From contig CM043963.1 in the NCBI GenBank assembly GCA_014529385.2, positions 2,476,001 through 2,540,000 on the forward strand: a stretch of DNA of 64,000 nt. The letters run 5' to 3'. Position 1 is the first letter of the stretch. Every line of letters starts with the position of its first letter. The position numbers were made by a program, and so were the translations under genes. The stretch is from Adiantum capillus-veneris. Its lineage: Eukaryota; Streptophyta; Polypodiopsida; Polypodiales; Pteridaceae. Below the pieces are notes generated by a model that saw only the letters and a program-made list of their open reading frames with translations, searched no databases and was not told the DNA's origin. Shown here in pieces: positions 45,000-57,341 of the stretch.

Positions 45000-46563
45000 A
45001 CAAGGGGGCGCCTGGATCTCCTGAGCTCAGTCGCTCGGTCGATCAACGTACCTCTGGTGTGAGGAGAGTATGAGATCTACTGTGGTCGCTGCACCTCCGG
45101 CTGCACAATATCCGATGTACAGAAGAAGTCTGTGATCCGTCTTTGAGACTGGCTAGCCTCTCCTCTTTTTTTAGTGCTAGGCTTCTTTATATGGCGGAGT
45201 CTGTCCTTGATCTCCAGAGTCATGACAGAAACTCAGTACGTTGAACTTTGTGTTGATGTATGCTCATGTGTGTGTGTGTGCGTGTGGTGTGTGTTGTGTT
45301 TGGGAGCATATGTTAGTACCTAGTTCTACACCCACTATTGGGCACTGACGACGTTAGTGGGGATGTCGTGGTATTTAGTCAATACTATGCATGATGGAGC
45401 TGATGGTTATATTGTCTTGTGGGTGACTACCATGGGTCTATACCTTGCACTTTCCTCGGTGAATCTGGGCTTATCCTGGATTCATCTAGGTATATATAGC
45501 CTCTCCTCTCAACAAGCTCTCTGTGTGTCTTCGTAGCTCCAACAAGAACAATCCCAGACATCTCTGGTCCTCATACCCCATGACTCTAGAAAGCGGTCCA
45601 AAACCCTCTCTAAACAAGCAATGGAAGCGACCTCGTATCTCATAGTAAACTGGGCAATGCAATACATAGTGGAACTTTATCTCAGCCTCTGTATGACATA
45701 GGGGACATGTCCCGGCCTCTGCTAACACTTCGATGTATCTGCTAGTCTCCACCCAAAGCTGGTGTGAAGATGTGCGTATCTGGCCAATAGCACACCGAAT
45801 CCCGTGAGATAAGTGGGTGTCCATGTATCTAGGCCTCACCACAAAACCATCCTTAGTGAGCTAGAGAAGATGCTCCCTATAGAAAGCCATCTTCGTGCCC
45901 AACTCCTGGGGCGGCTGAATCCAAGTCCTCCTGGTATCCAGCTGAGTCATGTCTTGGCAAATGAGGCCGATGATCTCGGACTGTGTAAGAATCATAGAGG
46001 GGGAATCCAATGAGTACCGGAAGGGGTAGTCTGTCTATGCTGAATCCATGTAGCTCAAACCATGATGTCATCTCTCCATTCCAGCATGTCGTGTCTCCCT
46101 GCAAAGCTAACTGTCGAGTGTATAAAGGAGACTGATCTGGTAAGCACCTCAACCGCTATGGGGAGGGGGCAGCTAGCTCTGCTTGAATAATGTCATGTGG
46201 TACTAGAGCGTTGGCTCTAATAAGCCGTGCAATCATAGAGACCAGAGGCTTCTCCATACCTCCCCATCCATCAGTGCGACCTTTCCTCCCGTGATGGTCC
46301 ACGGAAGGCCCCCATATCTGAACTCCATATAACAATGCAGAAGCCACTATAGTGTCAAAAAGCCAGAGCTTTGCTCGAGGCTCTTGAAACTGGATCTGTG
46401 AACACATCCTCTCCAATCCACCCAATGCTGCATAGGCTCTGGTCAATCTAGTCTCTGCTGCTCTCCTCAATGAAAATGAAAATATAGGCCCAGTAAAGGT
46501 CACCCCCAGATAAGTGTAAGCATCTGTATACTCCACTGTCTCATGACCGTATGTGAATGCCGC

Positions 46564-46643
<80 letters not shown>

Positions 46644-46690
46644 CTTCAGCCGGCTCCTCCAGGAAAGCGGAGCAGTGTCGATGCATTTTT
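45000..46690 (-). pseudogene. LINE-2: 3' part of a non-LTR retrotransposon
   Basis: On the minus strand from about 46570 the sequence reads EYTDAYTYLGVTFTGPIFSF, the post-RT YLGxxF motif of LINEs, then RLTRAYAALGGLERMC and LLYGVQIWGP. After a stop near 46155 and a frameshift it ends with a CPLCHTEAEIKFHYVLHCP zinc-type C-x2-C-x7-H-x4-C segment (45680 region), as at the end of LINE ORF2. The stretch 45000-45485 is probably its 3' untranslated region. The 5' side is interrupted by a GA tract and then lost. Confidence 0.75.
46568..46640. repeat. (GA)n microsatellite within LINE-2
   Basis: About 36 GA units lie at the truncated 5' border of the LINE-2 coding remnant. On the LINE strand it reads as a poly(Leu-Ser) frame, which is an artefact of the repeat. 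Confidence 0.95.
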
Positions 46691-46912
46691 CTTCATACAT
46701 GGGTGAGGTGGTCAGTTCTTTTTCGTCGGGATCATGCCCACATCACATGGCATTATTCACCCCCACATCGGTTCATTTCACACTCATTGTACAAACAACC
46801 TTGATGTTTACATAACCTACACATTGTTACCTTGCTTTTGTACTTCCTCTGGGTGATAGGCCAGTGAGCATCTCTAGAGGTCTCTTATGTACACAAAATA
46901 CAACCCCTATTC

Positions 46913-46915
<3 letters not shown>

Positions 46916-46981
<66 letters not shown>

Positions 46982-47075
46982 AATGAAATGAAACGAAATG
47001 TTATATTAACGTCTTCAAAAGGCCAAAGTGACCTATGAGACCAGAAAGTTACAATGCGGTGTATCTGATACAAAG
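46916..47075. repeat. (GA)n tract with flanking module, copy 2
   Basis: About thirty GA units (46916-46978), then tgaaatgaaatgaaacgaaa, and the shared module aacgtcttcaaaaggccaaa with gtgacctatgagacc. tatctgatacaaag follows as in copy 1. Confidence 0.85.
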
Positions 47076-47191
47076 TCAGATTAACAAAATAAATTAAACT
47101 AGGATAACAAAATATAAATACTGCGGGATCCTAAACTAAGCAGTACAATGTGAAGACAATATGGGAGGGGAGTAGAGATCCATCTTCATCT

Positions 47192-47193
<2 letters not shown>

Positions 47194-47228
<35 letters not shown>
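47194..47228. repeat. (GA)n microsatellite
   Basis: About seventeen GA units without the flanking module. Confidence 0.95.
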
Positions 47229-47229
<1 letters not shown>

Positions 47230-47231
<2 letters not shown>

Positions 47232-48436
47232 TGCCTTTATACCCACAGGTACATCTTAAGTACTCAATCGACCCTTGGTTTGGCAACTTGCAAGTGATTT
47301 TGACATGACTTATAAATTAAATCATTAAAAAATGCACTTAATTATATTTGATCAGGAGGGGGTTAGTTTTTGGGTGAAACTGTCGTACATCTTTTAACCC
47401 AGGAATCCAATTGTCACGAGAATTGGCACGATAGGTTCCATTAACCTAAATCTCATGCTCGTAATGCAAGATGCTCACTAAAGTGTAATAACTTTTGTCA
47501 AAACGTGTACAAACTATTTATGCAAGAGGGTTCCAAAATTGGAAAACCTAATCTAATAGACTTGTCCAGGCATGTAGGTCTTGCAAACAGGCTCACAACC
47601 TTGCCGGCACTAAATCCCCTAAGGCACTGCTATGCGCAAGATTGTCTTTGGAAGTCGATGTAACATGTCCATGTGGCACACAATGGCATGTGCATGTGAC
47701 ACCTTTACTGAAGGCTACCATAACATGGAGCTCCTTCTTTGCTGAAAACTCTCACCTCACTCTAACGACTAAAAGTTGAGAAAAGTTCAATCTTCAATGT
47801 GGTTTCAAAGTACTTAGTCACTTTCTCAACTTTTGAAACTTGTGTACAAAAACAGCAAAAACATTCGAACCCGCATACGTGTCATGCATGCGTAGAGACA
47901 ACTAGCACACACCCCCTTTGTACACTTTGTACATGCATGCTTTATTCACATGGGTAATCTGAAAGTTTTTGGGGTGGCCCGCATCATTCCGTGAAAAACA
48001 TGTCACAATGTCCCACCTTTTGTGATTAGTCTGCACTTGGAGGCTCAGAGGGCAAAATTCTAGAGCTCCTTATGATGGGCCATGACATGTTCTTGGTCTA
48101 GCTTTGGGATGAGCAGTGCTCTGAGTCTCTCTTGCGTCACAAACAAAATCTAGAAAATCCTTCCACATGCCTAGAACTTGGAAAAGCCTCATAATACCTA
48201 GTGTAGCCACTAAGAAGCTCAAGATATAGAGTGGAAAACCCATGAAATGACCTCTAACATTATCAACATCTTCAAGAGGCCAAAGTTGGCCATATCAAAC
48301 AGAACAATGTACACATGTGTTCTTTGGATATCCCAAAAAAGGACAAAAAGTGTTGAAAATAAACATGCTACAAAGTAGCCTGGAGTGAGAGAGTGTAAGG
48401 TGTGACATATGTATGTGCATGTGATGGGGGATGGAA
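47230..48436. other. Stretch without a gene; holds module copy 3
   Basis: No gene is supported. At 48255-48360 a third, more diverged copy of the GA-linked module occurs (acatcttcaagaggccaaag, and aaaaaaggacaaaaagtg compared with aaaagataaaaagtgg in copy 1), here without a GA tract. Confidence 0.55.
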
Positions 48437-48461
48437 CACACACACACACACACTTTTTTTT
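48437..48461 (-). other. (CA)n followed by LINE-1 poly(A) tail
   Basis: A CA run (48437-48452) is followed by nine T on the plus strand, that is an A-run at the 3' end of the minus-strand LINE-1. The LINE appears to have inserted beside or into a CA repeat. Confidence 0.75.
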
Positions 48462-51400
48462 TGTAAATCTGCTTTGATTAATTTACAAGTGGGAAACCTC
48501 AAAACGAGGAAAACCCACGAAAAGAAAAGGATACAAAAGACGGAGCACTATGAGGCTCCGAAGGCTAGAAACAGTCAAAAGTAAATCCTGTAGGCATCAA
48601 GAGTGATGTCTCCAGCTTCATAGGCAAAATGCAGCGCTTGACCAAGAGATAATTTGAAATAGGGAAAGGGGTCAACAAAAGTGCCCTAGAACATTAAGGA
48701 GTTCCTATGATGCCAAATGGCCCACATAGTCCAAAATCTGACCCAGGTGAAGAAGACCGCAAATTGAGATTGTGGTGACTGAAGCACCCCAAAAAGCCAA
48801 AATCGTCTGTGAAAAGAGGCGGAAGGAAAACGCAGTCGAAGAGCAGTCGACACTTGCCGAATGAAGGCTCTGGAGTGACGACAACACCACAGCAAGTGTG
48901 GCACGGTCTCCTCAGCTTCAAGGCATCTGGGGCAGCGGGAAGGCGCAATATGCCGAGCATGCAACACACTGCCAACAGGTAGAGCTCCCACCAAGCACCG
49001 CCACACGAAAACACATTCCTTCAAAGGCAGATGACTCTGCCAAATGCGAGACAATGCGTGTTGCCACCACAAGGATGACTCGGAAAGCGACCACAACTGA
49101 TTACGCCGATGCACAATCCATACATCAGACTGAAGAATGGCATAGACACTGGCAGCTGAGATGCAGTCCAATCTAGTAGTAGCCAGATTCCAATCTGAGA
49201 AGCGAGAGTCTTCATCCAGAGGAGGAATGGGCGAATGAACAGCAAGCATGTTTTGAATCTCCCGCCAGAGAGGAGAATAGTGAAGACCCAACGGAAAGCG
49301 AGAGACGGCATCAGCGAAAGAAAGAACATAACCCGAGTCATCAACCACCTGATGCACCTGACAGATTCCTTTTTGGGAAAGAAAATACGCTTGGCGAGGA
49401 GACCGTCGAACCAAATTCGAAGCAAAAACTCTGCTCCAATGCAGACTCTCCAAGCGAAGAGAGTTACCCCCAGAGGATTGTCGACCATCCCAAGCCGAAT
49501 GCGAAGTGACAACCTTCCAATCAACAATTAGAGAAGAAGTAAATGGACATCTAGGAATGTGTCCTTCAAGCTTCCCAAAAACATCCCAATAAGTCGGTTT
49601 CCAATGACCAAAAGAAGGGGTGACAATGTGTGCACACAAATGTGCAACCATGAGAGCCCAAGGTTGCTTCTGCTCCACCAAAACAGGCAACAACATAGCT
49701 TTCTGAGCTAGAAGATGACGTCTCAAGTCCAAAATATTCAACCCTCCTAGCCGCTTGAAAGAACACAGCTTGTCCATCGATAGAAGCCGAAGGTCCCTCT
49801 TGCTAGACGAGGTCCGCCAAAAATGCTCTAAAATATTGGACATGAGGGATTGCAAGCGCAACCGAGGCCAGGATAACAAAGGCAAGTAAAACTGCACATA
49901 AGCCACAAGGATGCATTGGACAATCCTGAGATGCACATGAAGTGGCCACGTGGACAATTTCCAATAATTCAACTTGGAATGTAGACGTTGGAGCACCCAA
50001 TCCGTTTTCTTGATGGCCGATACATTCCAACCCAGCGGATAACCCAAATGGCGAACCAGAACATGGGGAGGAACAATCTCCCTAGGCCACAATATTTTAT
50101 GCCAATCACACTCTTTCAGAGGCAATAGCTTGGATTTGCAAAAGTTAACTTTGAGACCTGCTGCCAATCCAAACAAGTGAAGAGTATGCATAATCTATTG
50201 CACATCATCATAGTTATTACGAGGCATGAACAAAGAGTCATCCGCATAAGCTTGGCCAACAAACTGTCGACCAGAAGGTAAAGTAAGGCCATGTAGCCTA
50301 CCAGTGGAGGTCAAGGAATCCAAATACATATACAAGGGATGAGTAGCGATCGCATAAAGCAAAGCACTCAGAGGGCAGCCCTGTCGTACCGACCGTCCCA
50401 AAGGCCAGGATTCTGTTAGAGAACCATCCAGCAAGCCTGCAGAAGTACTATTTACATACAAGAAAAGCACGACACGGGATGCCCAAAGCCCAAATGTCGC
50501 ATGGTATCTGCAATGTAATCCCAAAGAACAATATCAAATGCCTTTTCAATGTCAACCTGCATGACTAATACATCCTGTCGAGTATATTTTGCATATTCCA
50601 TACCAATAATGACATTTGCGAGGTTATCAGTAATTTGACGTCGCGGAATGAAGCCGTATTGAGATTGATGCAAGCCTTCATGCAGAAAGCATTTAAGTCG
50701 GTTAGCAAGCATTTTTGCCATTAATTTATATACCACAGGCATAAGTGTCATAGGCCGCCAATGTGAAAATTCTTCACACAATGCATGCTTAGGGATCAGC
50801 TTGAGCAAACCTTCTTTCCAAGAGGAGGGTAATTCCTGTTGTTCCCAAGCTGTATTCATCATGAATAATAGAGGCAACTTCAAATAGTCCTAGAAAGACA
50901 AGACGAATTCCACAGAGAGACCATCCCAACCAGGAGCTCTCCATCGACCTAAATCAAGCAAGCTGGCATACAATTCTGACTCAGTGAAAACAGCTTCCAA
51001 GTCTTGAGCCTGCCGCAACGAGAGAATGGAAGTGACATGCGATAGAAACATGTAACGCGCTTGGCGCGCTTCTCTCGTGGGAGAAGAAGGGGCTTCAAAA
51101 ATCTTGCCATAATGAGAGCGTAGGGCTAGTGGTAGCTCTCGAAAAGTGGAGGTCCACTCCCCTGACGGTAATTTAACTCTCCGTATAGCTTGAATGTGCC
51201 TCGAGTGATGCAAATGCTGAAAAAATTGTTTAGAAGCACATCTTTTATTTGCAAAAGCCTGTTGACGAGCTCGAGTCTGCCATTTGGCCAATTTTCTCTC
51301 ATCATTGTGCCTTAATATTGCACGAGCAGAAAACAACTCAATCATTTGAGCATCAGTAAGAGAAGAATGATTAGCCAAGTGCATTAATCGGTTACAAGCA

Positions 51401-51758
51401 TCCTTTGCCTGGTTAACCCGTTCCCTTAATTGTGACAAATAATTCCTGCCATAATCTTGTATAACTGATTGAACACGCAAAACAAAACGAAACCATGCTA
51501 TGTCCATGTCAACATACATTTGGGAGAGCAAAGGCGGGATGATATTCACAATCATAGTGCGAAAAGGCTCATGCTTGAGATAAGCATTATTGACATGCAG
51601 AAGTCTTTTTTTGGGTAGGCGATCCAAAACGAAGTTTCAAGCATACGGGAAAATGATCCGAGAGACACATAGCATAATCAATCCTCATCTCGCATACAAA
51701 GTCATCATATTGTTGCATGTGAAAAAGATACCAGCGATCCAGCTGAGCGCGATACATG
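48462..51758 (-). pseudogene. LINE-1 ORF2: end of endonuclease, reverse transcriptase, zinc-type C-terminus
   Basis: Read on the minus strand from the gypsy C insertion: endonuclease end with CLSDHFPVCLKL (SDH motif, about 51670); after a frameshift near 51620, a linker; RT with SWKEGLLKLIPKH, ITDNLANVIIGMEYAKYTRQ, VDIEKAFD; a frameshift near 50480; SVRQGCPLSALLYAIATHPL and AYADDSLF (catalytic YADD box, 50249-50230); then GLKVNFCKSK, GGLNILDLRR, and a C-terminal LPLKECVFVWRCLVGALPVG and CPRCLEAEETVPHLLWC. In-frame stops near 50888 and 50193. The domain order matches plant L1-type LINEs, which copy RNA at a nicked target. 48462-48685 is the 3' untranslated part. The gene is interrupted by element C and resumes at 62465. 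Confidence 0.88.
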
Positions 51759-51763
51759 GATTG
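51759..51763. other. Left target-site duplication of gypsy C (gattg)
   Basis: gattg precedes the LTR start TGTCACCAAC, and the same five bases follow the 3' LTR at 62460-62464. Five bp is the usual Ty3/gypsy duplication size. The LINE-1 endonuclease frame is continuous across the site if one copy is discounted. Confidence 0.95.
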
Positions 51764-53242
51764 TGTCACCAACGTGTGACTACTATCTATCCTTTTTGTT
51801 GATTTCTTTCTTATTATCTATTTACTTTCACTTTTTGGAAACACCCCTCAGGAAATCTAACTGCCCTGCATTCATAGCTAGTGTGGAACTGTCCAGAGGG
51901 AGTCCAGGCCTGAGGGCAAGAGAGCACTAAGGTTGGACAAAGACTATGGTTAGCCAAAGTGGGGTCATTGACTAGCCAAAGTGGAATCCTTTGCTACAGA
52001 GGCTACATTTCAGTTTTGGGTGTGGCTGCAGTGTACAAAGGGGGTCAGATGACCTAGAAAGATACAATGGCAGCATCTCCTAAAATTTAGGGAACTGCTA
52101 TTTTGGGACCTGAAAATGTGTTTGCGTCATTACCTCCGGAATGACAAGGAGAACATTTTCTTACTCTGCCATGAAGTCAACTGGGCAACCGGTTGGGAGA
52201 TTTTTAGGCAGCAACCTTGAAACGGGAAAATGCTTGTAAATGTGCCAAGTGGCACCTTCTGGTGCACTTTCCTCATGCAACAAGAAGTGGTGCTGAATTT
52301 GAAGCTGGGAGAAGCTCATTTTCAGATTTTTTGTCACAGGTTAAGAGCTATGGAGTGCTTGCTTTCCCTCCTATGTACAGTGCGGTGCCAGAAGTGATGC
52401 CTGCACGCTACGCACTGCCCTCTCTCTCCCCTATGGCAGTATGTTATGCCCCTCTAGTGGGCTTTTCAATTGACCAATGTACAATTGTGTGGGTTCATGC
52501 GCGATTGCCGAGGCAAGAGCCTCTTGCACAGGTACTGGATTAGCTAGCGGCTAATCCCACGCAGGTACAGGTGAATTCGGAGAGGTTTCACACCAGAAAT
52601 CTCGTCCGATTCAAAGGGCAAGTAGCCCTACAGGTGCGGGAGCTCGAGGACTTGCTACAGATGCGACCGGCACGCGAAATGGAGCCCGAAACAGTAAATT
52701 ACAGCCTGCTGTGTATTTTTGCAGGTTTAGGGATTTAGCCCTAAACGGTCCCTAATACCCCTAGGAGGTTCGGGGATGCGAGGGGACCGATGTACAGGTG
52801 ATCTGGCGCATTTTCGGGGCTGAAAACAGAGAATTCAGCGTGCTGCAGATTCTCGCCAGGTTTTGGAAAGTGCCTGTATGCGTCGGGAAGGTCATTCAAT
52901 GCGTGGGAATACTGACTGTGAAGGGTCCTAGTACAGTTATGTTGCCTAAATCGGGCTGGAACAGTTGAAATTCAGCCAAGTTTGTGCGGGGCAGCTTGTA
53001 GGGAACCACAGCGTTTATTCCCTCTTTTTTTTAACAATAAAGAAATACCGAAAGGGGCGCCTAAGTTAGGGGCCAATCTGGTGTCGGTCTACTCATACAG
53101 GTGCAATCTAGCAGCCTGTATCCCTCTCCCCTTTGTCGTGTCTTGAAAGTACAGGTAGAATAGACGACTAATAATGGGTGAAAGCTAAATCAAGGTTTGA
53201 AGTAAAGTCTACCGCCCTTTTGGATTGAACAGGCCGGTTTCA
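51764..53242 (+). mobile_element. Gypsy C 5' LTR, 1,479 bp
   Basis: It starts TGTCACCAACGTG and ends GGCCGGTTTCA, and matches 60979-62459. In the first ~290 bp I count three substitutions; later stretches show slightly more, for example around 52210. The two LTRs therefore differ by only a few percent, so the insertion is fairly young. No gene inside is supported. Confidence 0.95.
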
Positions 53243-53258
53243 TGGTTCCATCCCCGGG
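53243..53258 (+). promoter_or_regulatory. Putative primer binding site of gypsy C
   Basis: tggttccatccccggg directly follows the LTR end. Its complement ends ...ggaacca, as expected of a tRNA 3' terminus with CCA. I cannot name the tRNA. It is not the tRNA-Met site of element A1. Confidence 0.7.
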
Positions 53259-53349
53259 ATTAAATCACTTTTTCCCATAGAAGTGAGCCTTGGTCAGTTT
53301 GGGCTTGAAGACATAGGGGATCATAGACCAGACATAGGGAATTGCAATT

Positions 53350-54780
53350 ATGGCTGACAGACCAGATGATGTGACTGAAGAGGTTTCCTCTTCATAGGGT
53401 CAGCAGACACATAAAGTGGGTGAGTCTTCAAGACCACCACAGACGGATGATGATATATTCAGGACCCAGTTGGCTACTTTTGTGGCTATGTTCACACAAG
53501 TAATGCAGAACCCGAGGTTTTTAGCCTTTCTGCAACCTCCTCTTCCGTCTCAGCAAGTTGGGTCACTGGATCGTATTCAGAAGCCTGTTAAGGCTCCAGC
53601 ACAGGTGATTCATACTGCACAGTCAATGGAAACACCTGTACACTTGACGGAGAACATGCAGTCTCCACAACCTATGCCTAAGGTACAAGAACAGGTGGCT
53701 GAGATGCCAATCTTTCAAGCTGTACTAGTTCAGCCCGCCACCTTTCAACAACCTATAGCTGGTTCTAATGGGCAGGGAAGCAACCTACAGGCTATGCAAC
53801 AAGTCTTCCCACCACCTTCAGTACACCCTGGCTATTTTGGAGGTGGATCGGTATTCCAGAGCATGGCTGGTCATGCACCTGGAAATCAGTTTTACACGCC
53901 AGGAACAGTGTTTGGGGGTGCTCAAACGATGATGCCTATCCCCATGTACAGTGTCATGGGTATGCAACCAGGGTTTCAAAGCACTCAGGGCCAATTTGGG
54001 ATGCCACAGGCAAATTTTGGTATGGCTGGAATTACAAATCAGCAGCCAAATATGGCATTTCCAGGTCAAGTTAATAGCGGCCAAGGAACACAGATGAACC
54101 CTAATAGTGTTCCCATGTTTCAATCACTTCCATATGACAATTTAACGCCGCTGGAGAGGCCAACTCCGTACAAAGAAGGTGGCAAAGGTGTGTCTTTCAC
54201 GACCTTTACAGGGTTTGATGACAGGAAGAAGGCTCTCTCATTCCTCCAGCAGTTTGACAAGGCCTATGCAGGGGGAAACTTTACAGAGGCTTCAAAGGTC
54301 CGCAAGGCAGCCACTTTCTTGACAGGGAATGCGGGACAATGGTGGACAACTTTATTGCTTCAAGGGCAAGCTCCGTCCACATGGATTTACTTCAAGCAGA
54401 TTTTTGCAGCAGCATGGTTATCTGATGACTTTGAAGCAGATGTCATGACAGAATGGCACCAGCTTAATGCTGCCACTTGCAAGAATCTGGATGACTACAA
54501 TCGGAAGTTTTGGAAAGCTCTACTTCCAGTAACTTCCTATAGGTTTGTGCCATTGACAGAACAGATTGAAAAATATTGTTGTGGCCTACCCAAAGGATTG
54601 AGAAAATACTGCACGAAGATCAAAGTCACTACTTTGACGCAACTCATCGAGGTAGCAAACATTGGCAATGGTTTGCTCAAGGGAGAAGATTGTGAATTCA
54701 ATACTGGCGTCAAGGAAGGATCAGCCAAGAAAAATGCAGCAAAGAAGCACGTTCCCAATGAGGCTCCAAAAGGGACTTAG
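53350..54780 (+). pseudogene. Gypsy C gag
   Basis: The first ATG is 53350; an in-frame TAG at 53395-53397 interrupts codon 16, and the frame then stays open to 54780. The N-terminal half is Gln/Pro/Met-rich and low in charge; the Gag core begins TPYKEGGKGVSFTTFTGFDD, parallels element A (KEGGKSISFLTYDG) and includes NAGQWWTTLL and DVMTEWHQLN. The nucleocapsid knuckle continues in another frame. The early stop could be a nonsense mutation or a readthrough/late-start feature; other copies would decide. Confidence 0.85.
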
Positions 54781-55367
54781 GAGCCAGCCAACGCAGGGAA
54801 AAGGCAAAGCTTCAATTGAATCAGAAAAGGGACCAGCGAAGAAATGGAAAAGACGTTTTCCTCGCAAATCGGAAGAGCAAAAGAAGGTCTTGAGGTCAGA
54901 GAACAAATGCTTCATCTGTGAGGAGCCTGGCCACATTGCTTACAACTGTCCTACAAAGAAAAGGCCAGCTGATCCTGAAGACAAGGAGGACAGGAAAGGA
55001 AAGAAGCCCATGGCTGGTCTAGTGCCAGATGTGGTGGGTGACAAGCCAAATTCAGATGCAAGTGAGCTTTGCAGAGCATGGGGAAAGGTCAAGGATCAAA
55101 CAGTGCTTATCTTCTTTGATCCAGGTGAAAGCCAACTTCATTATTGGCTTCAAAGTTGGGAATCAGACCTGAAGAGATGGGGTATACAGCAGAGGCAGGT
55201 TTGGCATGTTCTGGCCATACAGAGGCTGCGACACCCATCATCGGAAAGTTGCACCTACATATCCAGTCCTATGTAGACGCTGAAGAATTTTACATCATGC
55301 CACTGGACGGATGTGATGTGTTGTTAGGTATTCCTTGGTTGTTTCGTGTAGAGGGAATCATGGATGC
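54781..55367 (+). pseudogene. Gypsy C nucleocapsid knuckle and protease, cut by a solo LTR
   Basis: In the frame that overlaps the gag end (open from about 54662) a CCHC knuckle reads CFICEEPGHIAYNCP (about 54907). It is followed by ELCRAWGKVKDQTVLIFFDP, the protease with DPG instead of D-S/T-G as in A1. A frameshift near 55130 moves the rest (MASKLGIRPEEMG, IIGKLHLHIQSYVD) to another frame. Coding is cut at 55367 by the D solo LTR within the protease and resumes at 57372. Confidence 0.85.
55363..55367. other. Left target-site duplication of solo LTR D (gatgc)
   Basis: gatgc precedes TGTCACAAACGG and recurs at 57367-57371 after the LTR end. The gypsy C protease frame continues across the site if the insertion and one copy are discounted. 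Confidence 0.92.
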
Positions 55368-56927
55368 TGTCACAAACGGGAGCGCATAACAATATAAAAT
55401 ACATTCGGATAAATAGGATTTATCACTTATTACTGAAGCCAGAGGATATAGAGAGAAATAAATAGAGATAGAGATAGAGAGAGAAGATCGACACAGTACT
55501 GGGGACCAGAAGATGGGCTTGTCCCCCCCCGTAATAGTATCTTTATTACTGAGGAGAAGTCTATACAAGCACTTGAACCGAACGTATTACCACGTTCGTT
55601 CTAGAATAAGACTTGATGGTTCCCGGAAGCCTCAGCTTCCGATTCCAAGGGCAAAACCCTATTCCAAGGAACTTCCGTTCCTTATTCCAATTCCTCGAGA
55701 ATCAAGGTTCTCGCCTCTGGATCTCACCTTCCAGACCCAGGGCATGGCATCCCTGCAACTCTTTTCCAACTCTCTTTCCAGAGTCCTCTTCCCGCAGAAC
55801 AACTCTGCTTTCCCGGACACGAAGTCCTTACTTGGGAATCCCAACTTCCGGATCACAACTTGAGAGACTACCTCTCTCCGATCCTTGGATCTACTTCCCA
55901 AACTCGGGTACGAAACCCCTGGGCTGATCTGGCTCTAGTTCCTCAGAGCGCTTTTCTTCTGCAGAGGCTCATACCTTCCTCTGCTCCTACTCCCTCACTA
56001 AGAGGAAGTACACCTGCAAACAAATACTCGTAGAGTTCATAACATGAAAATCGTTACCTTCAAAGTCTCGACGCTTGAAACGCAACTCCGTTCTCGAAAA
56101 GCAATTCCCCGGAAGAGATCTCTCCATAGAAAATCCTCTCTTCCAATCCTACACACAAAAGAGGTGTGTTCTCGGGTTCCTTCTCGTAAATCAGCCCCGT
56201 CTACGACGTTTATGGGCTGAAAACAGAGAAAAACAGCAACTTGTCGCGATGGAAACATGCTTCGTAGGCACTTCTTCGCGAGGGAACTTGCGCACTGGGT
56301 CTTGGCAACATCTGGTACACTTGGGGCAGCCATGGGCATCACCGGCAACGTCTTCTTTACGGCTGAAATTTGCAGCAGCATCTTCTCCTTGCAAAGATTG
56401 GTCCTCCCCTCCGAGTGAGGGCATGTGATTCTTTTATAGCTCCTAGCCACGGGCACGAATAGCTGCTCGCGTAGAGATCGCGGTCGTTTTTTTTTTAATT
56501 TTATAAAGATTTTTTTTTTCATTTTTTTTTTCTGTTGTGCCAGAAAAAGAGAGAGAGAAAACGCTGGCTGATTTGTTGCCTTATTTATCAGATGGCTGCC
56601 CACTTATTAAGTGGACGACCAGCGTATTTAAAAAAATAGTCTGAACATGCCCAAAAACTCAATAAAACCTTGTAAGTTAAAAACAATGCTTTCACAGCAC
56701 TTCCCAGGTGTCCCTGGATGCAATCACATGCACAGTTGCAATGCAGACATAGACTTCCTCGCGGGAAAGCATCTGCTTTCCCGAAAAGCAATCCCGCTTT
56801 CTCAGAAAGCATCTGTTTTTCCTCAAAGTTTCCTCTGAACCCATCTTCATTCAAGTGCTTGCTTTTGCTTGTGCACAATTCTAACACAGTTCGGAATTTC
56901 CTCCCGACTATGGATATTCCTTTTCTG

Positions 56928-57206
56928 ATGCACCCGTCACCCACCTTGTGACGCATCAGGAATACCCATCACCTAGTCCTTTCCTACCGAACTTACTGTA
57001 CAATCTCCTTCAAGATGCTCTATGTCACCCATCCTATGACGTGTCAGAGATGTCCGTTGTCGGATGGTCGGATACTTCTTCCCGATGCTCCCTGTCACCC
57101 ATCCGATGTGACGCATCAGAAGTACCCAATCCTGGGGGCCTTACAGATATTCCCTTTCTCATTGCTCCCGTCATTACTTTGAATGACGCACTAGGAATAC
57201 TCTGTA
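56928..57206. promoter_or_regulatory. Four paired GTCAC/TGACG motifs in solo LTR D
   Basis: Four similar units occur: cgtcacccaccttgtgacgcatcagg (as two 13-mers, about 56935), gtcacccatcctatgacgtg (57025), gtcacccatccgatgtgacg (57100) and cgtcattactttgaatgacg (57173). Each pairs a GTCA with an inverted TGAC(G). TGACG is the core bound by plant TGA-type bZIP factors; that these act as LTR enhancers is inference. Confidence 0.6.
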
Positions 57207-57221
57207 CTCGGATGTCTCCAG

Positions 57222-57341
57222 TGAGAAAAGCCCTCTCACTTAAAATTCCAATAATTCATTTAGAATTATTTTTCCTTGGTGTTCCAAGCGAGAAAACCCT
57301 CTCACTTATAAATCCAATAATTCATTTAGAATTATTTTTCT
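57222..57341. repeat. Direct repeat, period about 68 bp, in solo LTR D
   Basis: gagaaaagccctctcactta and gagaaaaccctctcacttat each lead into ccaataattcatttagaatt and atttttc. The two copies are almost identical. Confidence 0.92.

Noticed and set aside
52217-52543. 108-residue frame in the gypsy C LTR, also partly at 61477-61689
   Set aside because: It is broken in the 3' LTR copy, matches no family and lies in LTR sequence.
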